From Rhizobiales bacterium UBA697 (GTDB lineage Bacteria; Pseudomonadota; Alphaproteobacteria; Rhizobiales; Ancalomicrobiaceae): a stretch of 40,776 nt of DNA. Location of the stretch: the NCBI GenBank assembly GCA_002298965.1, contig DBMN01000250.1, positions 755-41,530 of the forward strand. The letters run 5' to 3'. Every line of letters begins with the position of its first letter. Positions within the stretch are counted from its first letter, which is position 1. The position numbers and the translations under genes are program-made. Positions 22,483 through 31,467 of the stretch are shown piece after piece. The notes under the pieces were generated by a model, which saw nothing but the letters and a program-made list of their open reading frames with translations, did no database searches and had not been told where the DNA came from.

Positions 22483-23445
22483 TCAGACGACGTCGTCGCG
22501 ATCGAACGTCGGGCGCGTCGCCGCGTCGGCCGTCTCGTCCGTCATGTCGCGTCCGGCGGCGCCGAGATGTTCGCGCAGCCAGCGGTTCGCCGCGTCGCGG
22601 TGGAACTTCGCGTGCCAGTACATGCCGATCGTGATCTCCGGCAGGGCGATCGGATGGGGCTGGCAGGCGAGGCCGAAGGGCTCGCGGATGCGCAGGGCGA
22701 GCACTTCCGGCACGGTCGCGATCATGTCGGTGTTGCGCAGGATGTGCCCGACCGAGACGAAGTGCGGCACCCTGAGACGGATGTCGCGCTTCACGCCCAT
22801 GCGCTCGAAGAGCTCGTCGACCATGCCGTGGCCGGTGCCGGCGGCGACGATGCCGATGTGGTCTGCGGCGCCGAAGTCGGCCGCCGTCATCGTCCGCCCG
22901 TCGAAGGCGTGGCCGCGGCGGTAGAGGCAGACGTAGCGCTGCGTCAGCAGCCGGCGTTGGAAGAACCCGGCCTGGAGATGCGGCAGGAGGCCGACGGCGA
23001 GGTGGACGTTGCCCGCCTCCATCTCGCGCTCGAGGTCGACCGACTGATTGCGCACCGTGCCGATCGCGACGCCCGGCGCGGCCACCGCGAGGCGCTGCAT
23101 CAGGTCGGGCAGGAAGTAGATCTCGCCGATGTCGGTCATGGCGATGGTGAAGGTCTGGCGGCTCTTCGCGGGATCGAACACCGCCGACTGGTTGAGCGCG
23201 CCGTGGATGGTCCCGAGCGCATAGGCGACGGGTTCGGCCAGCGCCTCGGCGAAGGGCGTCGGCTGCATGCCGGCGGCGGTACGCACGAAGAGGTCGTCGC
23301 CGAGCGTGCGGCGCAGACGGGCGAGCGCGTTGCTCACCGCCGGCTGGGTCAGGCCGAGCCGATCGGCGACGAGGTTCACCCGCCCGCTCTTCAAGAGCTC
23401 GTTGAAGACGACCAGCAGATTGAGGTCGATGTCGCGCAGATCCAT
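22483..23445 (-). CDS. LysR-family transcriptional regulator of the salicylate hydroxylase operon
   Basis: 320 residues. N-terminal winged helix: DLNLLVVFNELLKSGRVNLVADRLGLTQ, then PAVSNALARLRRTLGDDLFVR, the wording of the NodD/NahR/LinR branch of LysR regulators; the effector-binding domain runs from about 95 to 300. The gene is divergent from nagAa with 115 bp between starts, so it most likely activates that operon in response to salicylate or a related acid, as NahR and NagR do; the effector is inferred. A dyad GGTGAT-N7-ATCACC lies 21 bp before its start. The last 20 residues are acidic and unlike the family. Confidence 0.88.
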   Translation of the reverse strand: MDLRDIDLNLLVVFNELLKSGRVNLVADRLGLTQPAVSNALARLRRTLGDDLFVRTAAGMQPTPFAEALAEPVAYALGTIHGALNQSAVFDPAKSRQTFTIAMTDIGEIYFLPDLMQRLAVAAPGVAIGTVRNQSVDLEREMEAGNVHLAVGLLPHLQAGFFQRRLLTQRYVCLYRRGHAFDGRTMTAADFGAADHIGIVAAGTGHGMVDELFERMGVKRDIRLRVPHFVSVGHILRNTDMIATVPEVLALRIREPFGLACQPHPIALPEITIGMYWHAKFHRDAANRWLREHLGAAGRDMTDETADAATRPTFDRDDVV

Positions 23446-23465
23446 CCGCCACCATCATTCACATT

Positions 23466-23484
23466 GGTGATTTTGAACATCACC
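23466..23484. promoter_or_regulatory. Inverted repeat between the LysR gene and nagAa
   Basis: GGTGAT (23466-23471), spacer TTTGAAC, ATCACC (23479-23484): a perfect 6-bp dyad in an AT-rich stretch between divergent genes. LysR proteins bind such dyads, and the site is 77 bp before the nagAa start and 21 bp before the regulator start, right for activation of one and self-repression of the other. TAAACT (23489-23494) could be the -10 box of the operon. Confidence 0.55.
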
Positions 23485-23560
23485 ACCATAAACTACCAAA
23501 AGCTTCATGGCGGTGCCATCGTCCGTTCCAGAAAGCCGGAACGGCTCGAAGGGAAACGCC

Positions 23561-24547
23561 ATGGAACTGAACGTCCGATCGCTCGGCCGAACGATTGCGG
23601 CCGAGCCGGGGGCCAATCTGCTGGAGACGCTGCGCGCCGCCGACGTGCCGATCTCCTACAGCTGCATGGCCGGGCGCTGCGGCGTCTGCCGTTGCAGGGT
23701 GGTGCAGGGCCAGGTGCTGTCGGCCAACGGCGAGCTGCGCCAGCCGATGACCGGCGAGGGCGAACAGGTGCTCGCCTGCCAGAGCACGCTGACCGGGCCG
23801 GTCTCCATCGAGATCCCCGAGCCCGACGAGATCGTCGTCCACACCGCCAGGACGTTGAAGGCGACCGTCGTCGAGATCGCCGACGAGACCCACGACATCC
23901 GCCGCATCGTGCTGAAATCGGCGAAGCCGCTCGACTTCACGCCCGGCCAGTACGCCACGCTGCAGTTCGGCCCCGATCTGGTGCGGCCCTATTCGATGGC
24001 CGGCCTGCCGGGCGACGACACGCTCGAGTTCCACGTCCGCCTCGTCCCCGGCGGCCGGGTCAGCCCGCATGTCTTCGAGACGCTGAAGGTCGGCGATGCG
24101 GTCAAGGTCTCCGGGCCGCTCGGCGCCTCCTATCTGCGGCGCCGGCACGACGGGCCGATCCTGCTGGTCGCCGGCGGAACCGGGCTCGCGCCGGCGTTGT
24201 CGATCCTGCGCGGCGCGCTGGCGGAGGGCATGGAGAACCCGATCCACCTCTATTTCGGCGTCCGCACCGCGCGCGATCTCTATTGCCTCGACCGGCTCCG
24301 GGCGCTCGCCGAGACCCGCCCGGGGATCGCGCTCCATGGCGTCGTCTCGCACGGACCCGTGCCCGCGGGCCTGCGCGGCGGCCTCGTCACCGAGGCGATC
24401 GCCGCCGACTGGCCGAGCCTCGAGGGCTTCCGCACCTGGCTCTGCGGCGCCCCGGCGATGGTCGAGGCGGCGACCATCCTGGTGAAGCGCCTCGGCATCC
24501 CGCTCGAGCACGTCTACGCCGACGCCTTCTATTCGACGGGCTACTGA
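23561..24547 (+). CDS. nagAa: Oxygenase electron-transfer reductase, NagAa-like (ferredoxin/FAD/NAD)
   Basis: 328 residues, the same length as I recall for NahAa/NagAa. A plant-type [2Fe-2S] domain comes first with C35, C40, C43 and C73 (SCMAGRCGVC ... LACQS). The FAD domain has RPYSMAG and the NAD domain LVAGGTGLAPALSIL. It passes electrons from NAD(P)H to the Rieske ferredoxin. ATG 23561 follows AAGGGAA; the frame is open to 23507 but the extra residues are unlike the family. It heads the operon nagAa-nagG-nagH-nagAb plus a transporter, the gene order at the start of the salicylate/naphthalene operon of Ralstonia U2. Confidence 0.88.
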   Translation: MELNVRSLGRTIAAEPGANLLETLRAADVPISYSCMAGRCGVCRCRVVQGQVLSANGELRQPMTGEGEQVLACQSTLTGPVSIEIPEPDEIVVHTARTLKATVVEIADETHDIRRIVLKSAKPLDFTPGQYATLQFGPDLVRPYSMAGLPGDDTLEFHVRLVPGGRVSPHVFETLKVGDAVKVSGPLGASYLRRRHDGPILLVAGGTGLAPALSILRGALAEGMENPIHLYFGVRTARDLYCLDRLRALAETRPGIALHGVVSHGPVPAGLRGGLVTEAIAADWPSLEGFRTWLCGAPAMVEAATILVKRLGIPLEHVYADAFYSTGY

Positions 24548-24617
24548 GCCCGCCGCGCATCCCGATCCGCCGCTCGACCGGCCGATCGCAAAAAACTTCA
24601 ACATCCGGGAGGAAGAC

Positions 24618-25880
24618 ATGGAAAACACGGGCGAAGTGTTTCCCGAAAACCCGACGTGGGCGGGCGAGGGAACCAGCCGCATTCCGTTCTGGGCCTATAC
24701 CCGCGACGACCTGCACAAGCGGGAACTCGAACGGCTCTTCTACGAGGGCCACTGGTGCTACGTCGGCCTCGAGGTCGAGATCCCCGAGCCCGGCGACTTC
24801 AAGCGCACGGTGGTGGGCGAGCGCTCGGTCGTCATGACGCGGTCGGCCGACGGCGAGATCCACGTGGTGGAGAACGTCTGCAAGCACCGCGGCATGCGCT
24901 TCTGCCGCGAGAAGCACGGCAAGGCCAAGGAACTGCTCTGCCCCTATCACCAGTGGAGCTACGCGCTCGACGGCGATCTCCAGGGCGTGCCCTTCCGCCG
25001 CGGCGTCAAGCGCGACGGCAGGGTCGACGGCGGCATGCCCGCGGACTTCAAGCCGGCCGATCACGGTCTGACCAAGCTGAAGGTGGCCCGCCGCAACGGC
25101 GTCGTCTTCGCCTCCTTCGACCACGACGTCGAGCCCTTCGAGGACTTCCTCGGGCCGACCATCCTCTCCTATTTCGACCGCGTCTTCGACGGGCGGAAGC
25201 TGGTGCTGCTCGGCTATCGCCGCCAGCGCATTCCGGGCAACTGGAAGCTGATGCAGGAGAACATCAAGGACCCGTACCATCCGGGCCTGCTGCACACCTG
25301 GTTCTCGACCTTCGGCCTGTGGCGCGCCGACAATCAGTCGGAACTGAAGATGGACGCCCACAAGCGTCACGCCGCGATGATCTCGACGCGTGGCCAGGGC
25401 GGCAAGGTCGCCGAGGTGGTGAGCGGTCTCGACAGTTTCAAGGAGACCATGACGGTCAACGACAAGCGCCTGCTCGACATCGTCCACGAGGACTGGTGGG
25501 GCAAGCCGACCGCCGTGATGACGACGATCTTCCCCAGCGTGATCATCCAGCAGCAGGTCAACTCGGTCTCGACCCGCCACATCCAGCCCAACGGCCACGG
25601 CAGCTTCGACTTCGTCTGGACCCATTTCGCCTTCGAGGACGACACCCTGGAGATGAAGGAGCGCCGGCTGATCCAGGCCAATCTCTTCGGCCCGGCCGGC
25701 TTCGTCTCGGCCGACGACGGCGAAGTGATCGAGTGGTCGCAGGAGGGGTTCGAGCAGAACCCCTCGGGCCGCACGCTGGTGGAGATGGGCGGCCGCGACA
25801 CCGAGGACTCGCCCCACATGGTCACCGAGACGCTGATCCGCGGCATGTACGCCTATTGGCGCAAGGTGATGGGAGAGTGA
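24618..25880 (+). CDS. nagG: Salicylate 5-hydroxylase large (oxygenase alpha) subunit
   Basis: 420 residues. Rieske centre C88-x-H90 ... C108-x2-H111 (VCKHRG, CPYHQW); mononuclear iron site D218-x2-H221-x4-H226 (KDPYHPGLLH), where the aspartate bridges to the Rieske site of the next subunit. Long stretches (GERSVVMTR, GYRRQRIPGNWKLMQENIKDP, QQQVNSVSTRHIQPNGHGSF, ADDGEVIEWSQEGFEQ) match what I remember of NagG. NagGH turns salicylate into gentisate with O2 and NADH. ATG 24618 has GGGAGGAAG upstream. The small-subunit gene follows after one base. A related acid such as anthranilate or a substituted salicylate cannot be excluded. Confidence 0.88.
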   Translation: MENTGEVFPENPTWAGEGTSRIPFWAYTRDDLHKRELERLFYEGHWCYVGLEVEIPEPGDFKRTVVGERSVVMTRSADGEIHVVENVCKHRGMRFCREKHGKAKELLCPYHQWSYALDGDLQGVPFRRGVKRDGRVDGGMPADFKPADHGLTKLKVARRNGVVFASFDHDVEPFEDFLGPTILSYFDRVFDGRKLVLLGYRRQRIPGNWKLMQENIKDPYHPGLLHTWFSTFGLWRADNQSELKMDAHKRHAAMISTRGQGGKVAEVVSGLDSFKETMTVNDKRLLDIVHEDWWGKPTAVMTTIFPSVIIQQQVNSVSTRHIQPNGHGSFDFVWTHFAFEDDTLEMKERRLIQANLFGPAGFVSADDGEVIEWSQEGFEQNPSGRTLVEMGGRDTEDSPHMVTETLIRGMYAYWRKVMGE

Positions 25881-25881
25881 G

Positions 25882-26367
25882 ATGATCGATTTCCAGTCCT
25901 ACCACGACCTGCTCGATCTCTACGCCTCCTACGCCGCCGCGGTGGATTCCGCCGACTGGGAGACCTGGCCGGAGTTCTTCGTCGACGACGGCACCTATCG
26001 CCTCCAGCCGCGCGAGAACCACGATCGCGGCCTGCCGCTCTGCCTGCTGGCGCTCGAGAGCAAGGCGATGATCCGCGACCGCGTCTACGGCGTGAAGGAG
26101 ACGATGTACCACGACCCCTACTACCAGCGGCACATCGTCGGCACGCCGCGCGTCCTGTCGGTCCGGACCGAGGACGGCGTCGAGATCGTCGAGGCGGAGG
26201 CGAACTACCTCGTCGTGCGCACCAAGCGCGACGGCGTCTCCGAGGTCTTCAACGCCGGCTATTACCGCGACGTGATCGTGCGGACGCCCGAGGGGTTGAG
26301 GTTCAGGTCGCGGCTCTGCGTCTACGACACCGAGATGATCCCCAATTCGCTGATCTATCCGATCTGA
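25882..26367 (+). CDS. nagH: Salicylate 5-hydroxylase small (beta) subunit
   Basis: 161 residues, the length expected of NagH. An NTF2-like cone fold typical of ring-hydroxylating oxygenase beta subunits: LYASYAAAVDSADWETWPEFF, YRLQPRENHDRGLPL, HDPYYQRHIVGTPRV, and the C terminus YDTEMIPNSLIYPI. The beta subunit has no metal and mainly holds the alpha-beta hexamer together. It starts one base after the alpha-subunit stop, with GGAGAG as ribosome binding site inside the end of that gene. Together with the alpha subunit it defines the terminal oxygenase. Confidence 0.9.
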   Translation: MIDFQSYHDLLDLYASYAAAVDSADWETWPEFFVDDGTYRLQPRENHDRGLPLCLLALESKAMIRDRVYGVKETMYHDPYYQRHIVGTPRVLSVRTEDGVEIVEAEANYLVVRTKRDGVSEVFNAGYYRDVIVRTPEGLRFRSRLCVYDTEMIPNSLIYPI

Positions 26368-26377
26368 GAGGCGTCCC

Positions 26378-26695
26378 ATGCGTTCGGAAAACTGGATCGA
26401 CGTGGCCGCGGTCGAGGCCGTGCCGGAGGGCGACACGATCGGCGTGTCGCTCGCCGGCCAGGGCATCGCGCTCTACAAGGTCGAGGGCGAGATCTTCGCC
26501 ACCGCGGGGCTCTGCACCCACGGCGCCGCCCACATGTGCGACGGCTTCCTCGAAGGCCACGAGATCGAATGCCCGCTGCATCAGGGCCGCTTCGACATCC
26601 GCACCGGCAAGGCCCTCAACGAACCGCTGAGCGAGGACATCCGCACCTATCCCGTGCGCCTCGACGCCGGCCGCGTCTGGGTGCGCGCCGACTGA
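26378..26695 (+). CDS. nagAb: Rieske [2Fe-2S] ferredoxin, NagAb-like
   Basis: 105 residues. Rieske motifs C46-T-H48 (LCTHGAAHM) and C65-P-L-H68 (CPLHQGRFD) are complete, and the size fits the soluble ferredoxins of dioxygenase systems. It shuttles electrons from the reductase to the oxygenase. Ten bases separate it from the beta-subunit stop. With reductase, alpha, beta and ferredoxin present, the operon encodes a full three-component oxygenase. Confidence 0.9.
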   Translation: MRSENWIDVAAVEAVPEGDTIGVSLAGQGIALYKVEGEIFATAGLCTHGAAHMCDGFLEGHEIECPLHQGRFDIRTGKALNEPLSEDIRTYPVRLDAGRVWVRAD

Positions 26696-26818
26696 CGACG
26701 CGGGGCGGGGGCGGTCCGCCGCCCCGCCCCACACGAAGACCGAGAAAGCGGGACGCGCCCCGGACGGGCGGCGCAATCGGGACATCGCATCCCCCCGCGC
26801 ATCAGAGGGAGAGACACC

Positions 26819-28213
26819 ATGCAATCCGATCATTCGCCGCCGCCCGGCGGGGTGGACGTCGTCGCCGTCATGGACCGCATGGCCGTGGGGCGCTTCCATC
26901 TCCGCGTTCTGGCGATCTGCGTCGTCATCGCCATGCTCGACGGTTTCGACACTCAGGCGATCGCCTTCGTCGCCCCGGTCGTCGCCGCGGCCTGGAAGGT
27001 GCCGATGTCGCAGTTCAGCGCCGCCTTCGCCGTCGGCCTCCTCGGTCTGACGGTCGGGGCGCTGGCGCTGGGGCCGGTCGCCGATCGCGTCGGGCGCAAG
27101 CTCGTGCTGATCGCCTGCACCGCCGCCTTCGGCGTCTTCGCGCTTGCCACCGCCTGGGCGCGTGATTTCGAGAGCCTGCTGTGGCTGCGTTTCCTGACCG
27201 GCGTCGGTCTCGGCGGCGCCATGCCCAACATCATCGCCATGACGGCGGAATACGCGCCGCTGCGCCTGCGCGCCACCGCGGTGACCGTGATGTTCTGCGG
27301 CTTCCCGCTCGGCTCGGTGCTGGGCGGCTTCCTCGCCGCCAAGATGATCCCGGCGTGGGGCTGGGAATCGGTCTTCCTTCTCGGCGGCGCGCTGCCGCTC
27401 CTGACGGTGCCCTTCCTTGCGGTGCTGCTGCCGGAATCCGTGCGCTTCCTCGTCTCCCATCACCGCCGGCCCGACCGCGTCGCGGCGATCATGGCGCATC
27501 TGACCGGCGACGCGTCGGCCCACCGCGTCGACACGCCCTACTACGTGCCGGAACAGAAGGTCACCGGCTTCACCGGCCGCCGGCTCTTCACCGAGCATCG
27601 CGCCGGGCTGACGCTGCTCCTGTGGGTCGCCTTCTTCTGCAATCTGCTGGTGATGTATTTCCTGGTGAACTGGCTGCCGGCGCTGCTGAAGCAGAGCGGC
27701 TATCCGCTCGACGCGGCGATCTACGCCACCTCGACGCTCAACTTCGGCGGCGTGATCGGCGGCGTGGTGCTGGGGCGGATGATCGACCGCATGGGCCCCT
27801 TCGCCATCCTCGGCGCCTGCTATGCCGTCGCCGCCGTCTTCATCCTCGTCACCGCCAACGCGGCCGGCAATTCGGCGATCCTCTACGGTGCGCTCTTCGT
27901 CGTCGGCATCGGCGTCGTCGGTGCCCAGATCGGCATGAACGCCGTCGCCTCCAGCCTCTACCCGACCGGCCTGCGCGCCACCGGCATCGGCTGGGCCCTC
28001 GGCGTCGGTCGCCTCGGCTCGATCCTCGGCCCGACGGTCGGCGGCATCCTGCTGGCGGGGGCCTGGGCGCCGAACGCCATCCTCCAGGTGTCGGCCTGGC
28101 CGGCGGCGATCGCGGCGATCGCGGTCTTCGTCCTCGGCCGGGTGGTCGCCCGGCGCGACCGCCGACTGGCCGAAGGCGCGGCCCCGGCGAACGTCGTCGC
28201 GGCGACCGCCTGA
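26819..28213 (+). CDS. MFS aromatic acid:H+ symporter (AAHS family)
   Basis: 464 residues, 12 membrane segments. Helix 1 contains DGFDTQAIAF (D41 and D44), the AAHS hallmark needed for transport in PcaK; loop 2-3 has GPVADRVGRK, and VARRDR closes the protein. AAHS members import 4-hydroxybenzoate, gentisate, salicylate or similar acids with protons. Being last in the salicylate 5-hydroxylase operon, it probably imports the substrate or the product gentisate. ATG 26819 follows GAGGGAGAG. It ends before a strong terminator. Confidence 0.87.
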   Translation: MQSDHSPPPGGVDVVAVMDRMAVGRFHLRVLAICVVIAMLDGFDTQAIAFVAPVVAAAWKVPMSQFSAAFAVGLLGLTVGALALGPVADRVGRKLVLIACTAAFGVFALATAWARDFESLLWLRFLTGVGLGGAMPNIIAMTAEYAPLRLRATAVTVMFCGFPLGSVLGGFLAAKMIPAWGWESVFLLGGALPLLTVPFLAVLLPESVRFLVSHHRRPDRVAAIMAHLTGDASAHRVDTPYYVPEQKVTGFTGRRLFTEHRAGLTLLLWVAFFCNLLVMYFLVNWLPALLKQSGYPLDAAIYATSTLNFGGVIGGVVLGRMIDRMGPFAILGACYAVAAVFILVTANAAGNSAILYGALFVVGIGVVGAQIGMNAVASSLYPTGLRATGIGWALGVGRLGSILGPTVGGILLAGAWAPNAILQVSAWPAAIAAIAVFVLGRVVARRDRRLAEGAAPANVVAATA

Positions 28214-28237
28214 GCGAGCGGGTACCTCGAACGAACA

Positions 28238-28270
28238 GAAGGAGCCTCGCGCGGTGCGCGGGGCTCCTTC
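28238..28270. terminator. Bidirectional terminator between the nag operon and tauC
   Basis: A 15-bp stem from GAAGGAGCCTCGCGC (28238-28252) and GCGCGGGGCTCCTTC (28256-28270), with one G-T pair and a GGT loop, between convergent genes. The CTTC and GAAG ends give only short U-rich tails. Confidence 0.85.
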
Positions 28271-28305
28271 TCGCGTCGACGCCTTCCTTGGGAGAGAAGG
28301 AGGCG

Positions 28306-29154
28306 TCAGACGCGGCCCTTCCAGGGGGCGGCGTGTTTCTCGACCCAGCGCATCATCATCTCGAAGCTGAAGGCGACGACGCCGATGATCAGGATGCCGA
28401 GGACGACGACGTCGGTGCGCAGGAAGTTCGAGGCGTTGAACACCATCTTGCCGAGGCCGGCGTCGGCGGCGACCATCTCGGCGGCGACCAGCGTGGTCCA
28501 GCCGACGCCGACGCCGATGCGCAGACCGACCAGGATGTCGGGAATGGCGCCGGGCAGGATGACGTGGCGGATCAGCTGCCAGTAGCTCGCGCCCATCGAC
28601 AGCGCCGCCTGGATCTGTTCCTGCGCCACCGAGCGCACGCCGGCACGGGCGGCGAGGGCGACGGGGGCGAAGATCGCCAGATAGAGCAGCATGATCTTGG
28701 CCATCTCGCCGATGCCGAACCAGATGATCATCAGCGGCAGATAGGCGAGCGGCGGCAGCGGGCGGTAGAACTCCAGCGGCGGATCGAAGATGCCGCGCCA
28801 GATGCGCGACACGCCCATGGCGATGCCGGTCGGCACGGCGATCAGCACCGCCAGCCAGAAGGCGACGAAGACACGGCCGAAGCTCCAGGCGAAGTGCACC
28901 CACAGCGGATGGCCGTCGAGTTCGCCGGCGAGCGCCTGGCGGAAGGCGTTCCAGATCGCCTCGGGCCGCGGCAGGAACAGCGGCTTGATCAGGCCGAAGC
29001 GGGTCGTCAGCTCCCACACGACGAAGATCGCGATGGTGGTGAGGATGTTGAACCCCAGGCTCGACCCCTCGCCGAGGGTGCGATAGCGGCTGATCTTCCG
29101 CGGCTTGTCGGGGGCGGGCTCGGCCGCGGGGCGGGTTTCGGTCGGATCCGTCAT
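28306..29154 (-). CDS. tauC: Taurine/sulfonate ABC transporter permease (TauC/SsuC type)
   Basis: 282 residues with about six membrane segments. It carries LPRPEAIW, YRPLPPLAYLPLMIIWFGIGE, the permease loop ALSMGASYWQLIRHVILPGAIPDI and GVGWTTLVAAEMVAAD, all standard for the taurine, sulfonate and nitrate permease group. ATG 29154 starts 2 bp after the tauB stop. It is the last gene of tauA-tauB-tauC. TauC and SsuC cannot be told apart with certainty; the taurine label comes from the binding protein and from the divergent regulator and dehydrogenase-like genes. Confidence 0.82.
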   Translation of the reverse strand: MTDPTETRPAAEPAPDKPRKISRYRTLGEGSSLGFNILTTIAIFVVWELTTRFGLIKPLFLPRPEAIWNAFRQALAGELDGHPLWVHFAWSFGRVFVAFWLAVLIAVPTGIAMGVSRIWRGIFDPPLEFYRPLPPLAYLPLMIIWFGIGEMAKIMLLYLAIFAPVALAARAGVRSVAQEQIQAALSMGASYWQLIRHVILPGAIPDILVGLRIGVGVGWTTLVAAEMVAADAGLGKMVFNASNFLRTDVVVLGILIIGVVAFSFEMMMRWVEKHAAPWKGRV

Positions 29155-29156
29155 GA

Positions 29157-30002
<846 letters not shown>

Positions 30003-30076
30003 GGCAGGGTCCATTGCGGTCGGTCCGCGGCGTCGAAGCCGGGGAGGAGGCCGCGGCGTCTGCGCCGCGCGATCCG

Positions 30077-30119
30077 CGGAGTGGGTGCCGGTGCGCGCGT
30101 CGGCGCCGGCCCCACTCCG
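30077..30119 (-). terminator. Hairpin between tauA and tauB
   Basis: CGGAGTGGG (30077-30085) and CCCACTCCG (30111-30119) pair over 9 bp; inside, after a bulged T, GCCGG (30087-30091) pairs with CCGGC (30106-30110). The 14-bp stem lies in the only large gap of the operon. No T-run, so an RNA-stabilising or attenuating element that raises tauA mRNA over tauBC is more likely than full termination. Confidence 0.6.
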
Positions 30120-30187
30120 GGCTCTGTCGGACGGGCGGTTCCGGGGCATCGGGGAGAGATGCCGAGATCCGGACCGTCGCGGCGCGA

Positions 30188-31201
30188 TCACTTCGCGGCG
30201 GCTGTGGCGAAGGAGGGGTCGACCGAGGCGCCGAAGTCGGCCGGGATGTCGGTGATCCGGCCTTGCGCCTTCAGGAACACGGCGGTCGAGGCCATGGCCT
30301 GCGCGACGCCGCCGGCCTTGCCGCCGCCGAGCCAGTCGGCCGAGGCCTGTTCGGCGGCGCTCGGATGGGCGTAGGCGGCGAGGGCCGGCGTCACGTCCTT
30401 CTCCTCGGCGCCGACCACCTTGGCGATCGTCTTGACCGCGTCGCCCTTCAGATAGGCGGCGGGATCGGCCTTGTAGGCGGCGTCGGCCTTGGCCATGGCG
30501 GCGACATAGGCCTTCACGAAGTCCTTGTTCTTCGCCGCCCAGTCCTTGCGGACCATGACGGCGTCGAAGGTGCGCGCGCCCTGTTTGGCGATGTCGGCGG
30601 AGGAGAGCAGCACCTTGCCGCCCGATGCCTTGGCCTTGGCCAGCACCGGATCCCAGACGAAGGTGCCGTCGATGTCGCCGCGCTCCCAGGCCGCCGCGAT
30701 TTCCGGCGGGCGCAGGTTGAGGAGCTGGACGGCGCCGCCGAGACCCGCCTTGTCGAGCGCGAAGCTCAACTGATAGTGCGAGGTCGAGACGAAGGGCGTG
30801 GCGATCTTCTTGCCCTTGAGGTCGGCGAGCGACTTGGCGCCGAGGCTCTCCTTGACGACGAGCTGCTCGGCATTGGCGATGTCGTCGAGGATCCAGATCA
30901 CCGCGACGTCGAGCCCCTGGGCCACCGCCGCGGTCGCCGGCGACGAGCCGACCTCGCCGAGCGGGATGTCGCCCGATGCCATCGCCTTGATGACGTCGCC
31001 GCCACCGCCGAACATCTTCCAGTTGATCTTGTAGCCGGTCGCCTTCTCGAGGTCGCCGGTCACCTGGGCGAGGCGGAAGGGCACGATCATGTCCTGATAG
31101 GCGATCGTGACTTCCCTGGTCTGTGCCTGGGCCCCGAAGCTGGTCGTCAGGGCGGCGAGGCCCAACAGCAAGGAGGCACGTCTGCTGATCGTACGCATCA
31201 T
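30188..31201 (-). CDS. tauA: Taurine-type ABC transporter substrate-binding protein (TauA)
   Basis: 337 residues. Residues 1-26 are a signal peptide (MMRTISRRASLLLGLAALTT, cut after AQA); SRRAS-L resembles a twin-arginine signal. The mature part shows VTIAYQDMIVPFRLAQ, DVIKAMASGDIPLGEVGSSP, DIANAEQLVVK and GTFVWDPVLAKAK, the pattern of TauA. It binds taurine or a similar sulfonate in the periplasm. ATG 31201 has AAGGAG 6 bp upstream. It heads tauABC and is divergent from the MocR regulator; repeated GYGCCAGA motifs lie in the shared promoter region. Confidence 0.85.
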   Translation of the reverse strand: MMRTISRRASLLLGLAALTTSFGAQAQTREVTIAYQDMIVPFRLAQVTGDLEKATGYKINWKMFGGGGDVIKAMASGDIPLGEVGSSPATAAVAQGLDVAVIWILDDIANAEQLVVKESLGAKSLADLKGKKIATPFVSTSHYQLSFALDKAGLGGAVQLLNLRPPEIAAAWERGDIDGTFVWDPVLAKAKASGGKVLLSSADIAKQGARTFDAVMVRKDWAAKNKDFVKAYVAAMAKADAAYKADPAAYLKGDAVKTIAKVVGAEEKDVTPALAAYAHPSAAEQASADWLGGGKAGGVAQAMASTAVFLKAQGRITDIPADFGASVDPSFATAAAK

Positions 31202-31308
31202 GGTTTTCTCCTTGTCGGTGGCCCCGCTGGTGCCATGCGGCACGGCGCTGGACCGACCTCTCGTCTCCGATGGCTGGAATGTTCCCCCATCGATCTCCGC
31301 CGCCGTTA

Positions 31309-31343
31309 GCGCCAGAGTCCGACCGAGCATTGTGCCAGAGGCC
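31309..31343. promoter_or_regulatory. Direct-repeat operator candidate on the tauA side
   Basis: GCGCCAGAGTCC (31309-31320) and GTGCCAGAGGCC (31332-31343) repeat 23 bp apart, close to two helical turns, between the tauA start and an AT-rich promoter-like patch (about 31358-31390). Paired direct repeats are the usual targets of MocR regulators such as GabR, PdxR and TauR. Confidence 0.6.
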
Positions 31344-31404
31344 GAATTCGTCTGTTCGCATTCGGTATTTTACGGATATTTTCTTCGAGACGGCGGCGGC
31401 CCGG

Positions 31405-31420
31405 GGCCATTCTGGCACCA
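31405..31420. promoter_or_regulatory. Inverted copy of the same operator motif on the regulator side
   Basis: Read on the minus strand, this is TGGTGCCAGAATGGCC, sharing the 8-bp core GTGCCAGA with the copy at 31332. It lies 48 bp before the MocR start codon and on the other side of the AT-rich patch. Two direct and one inverted copy flanking a shared promoter fits control of both tauABC and the regulator. Confidence 0.55.
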
Positions 31421-31467
31421 TGGCGTGCGGCGAGGGGCGATCACACCGCCCGGATCGGAGGCTCGAC

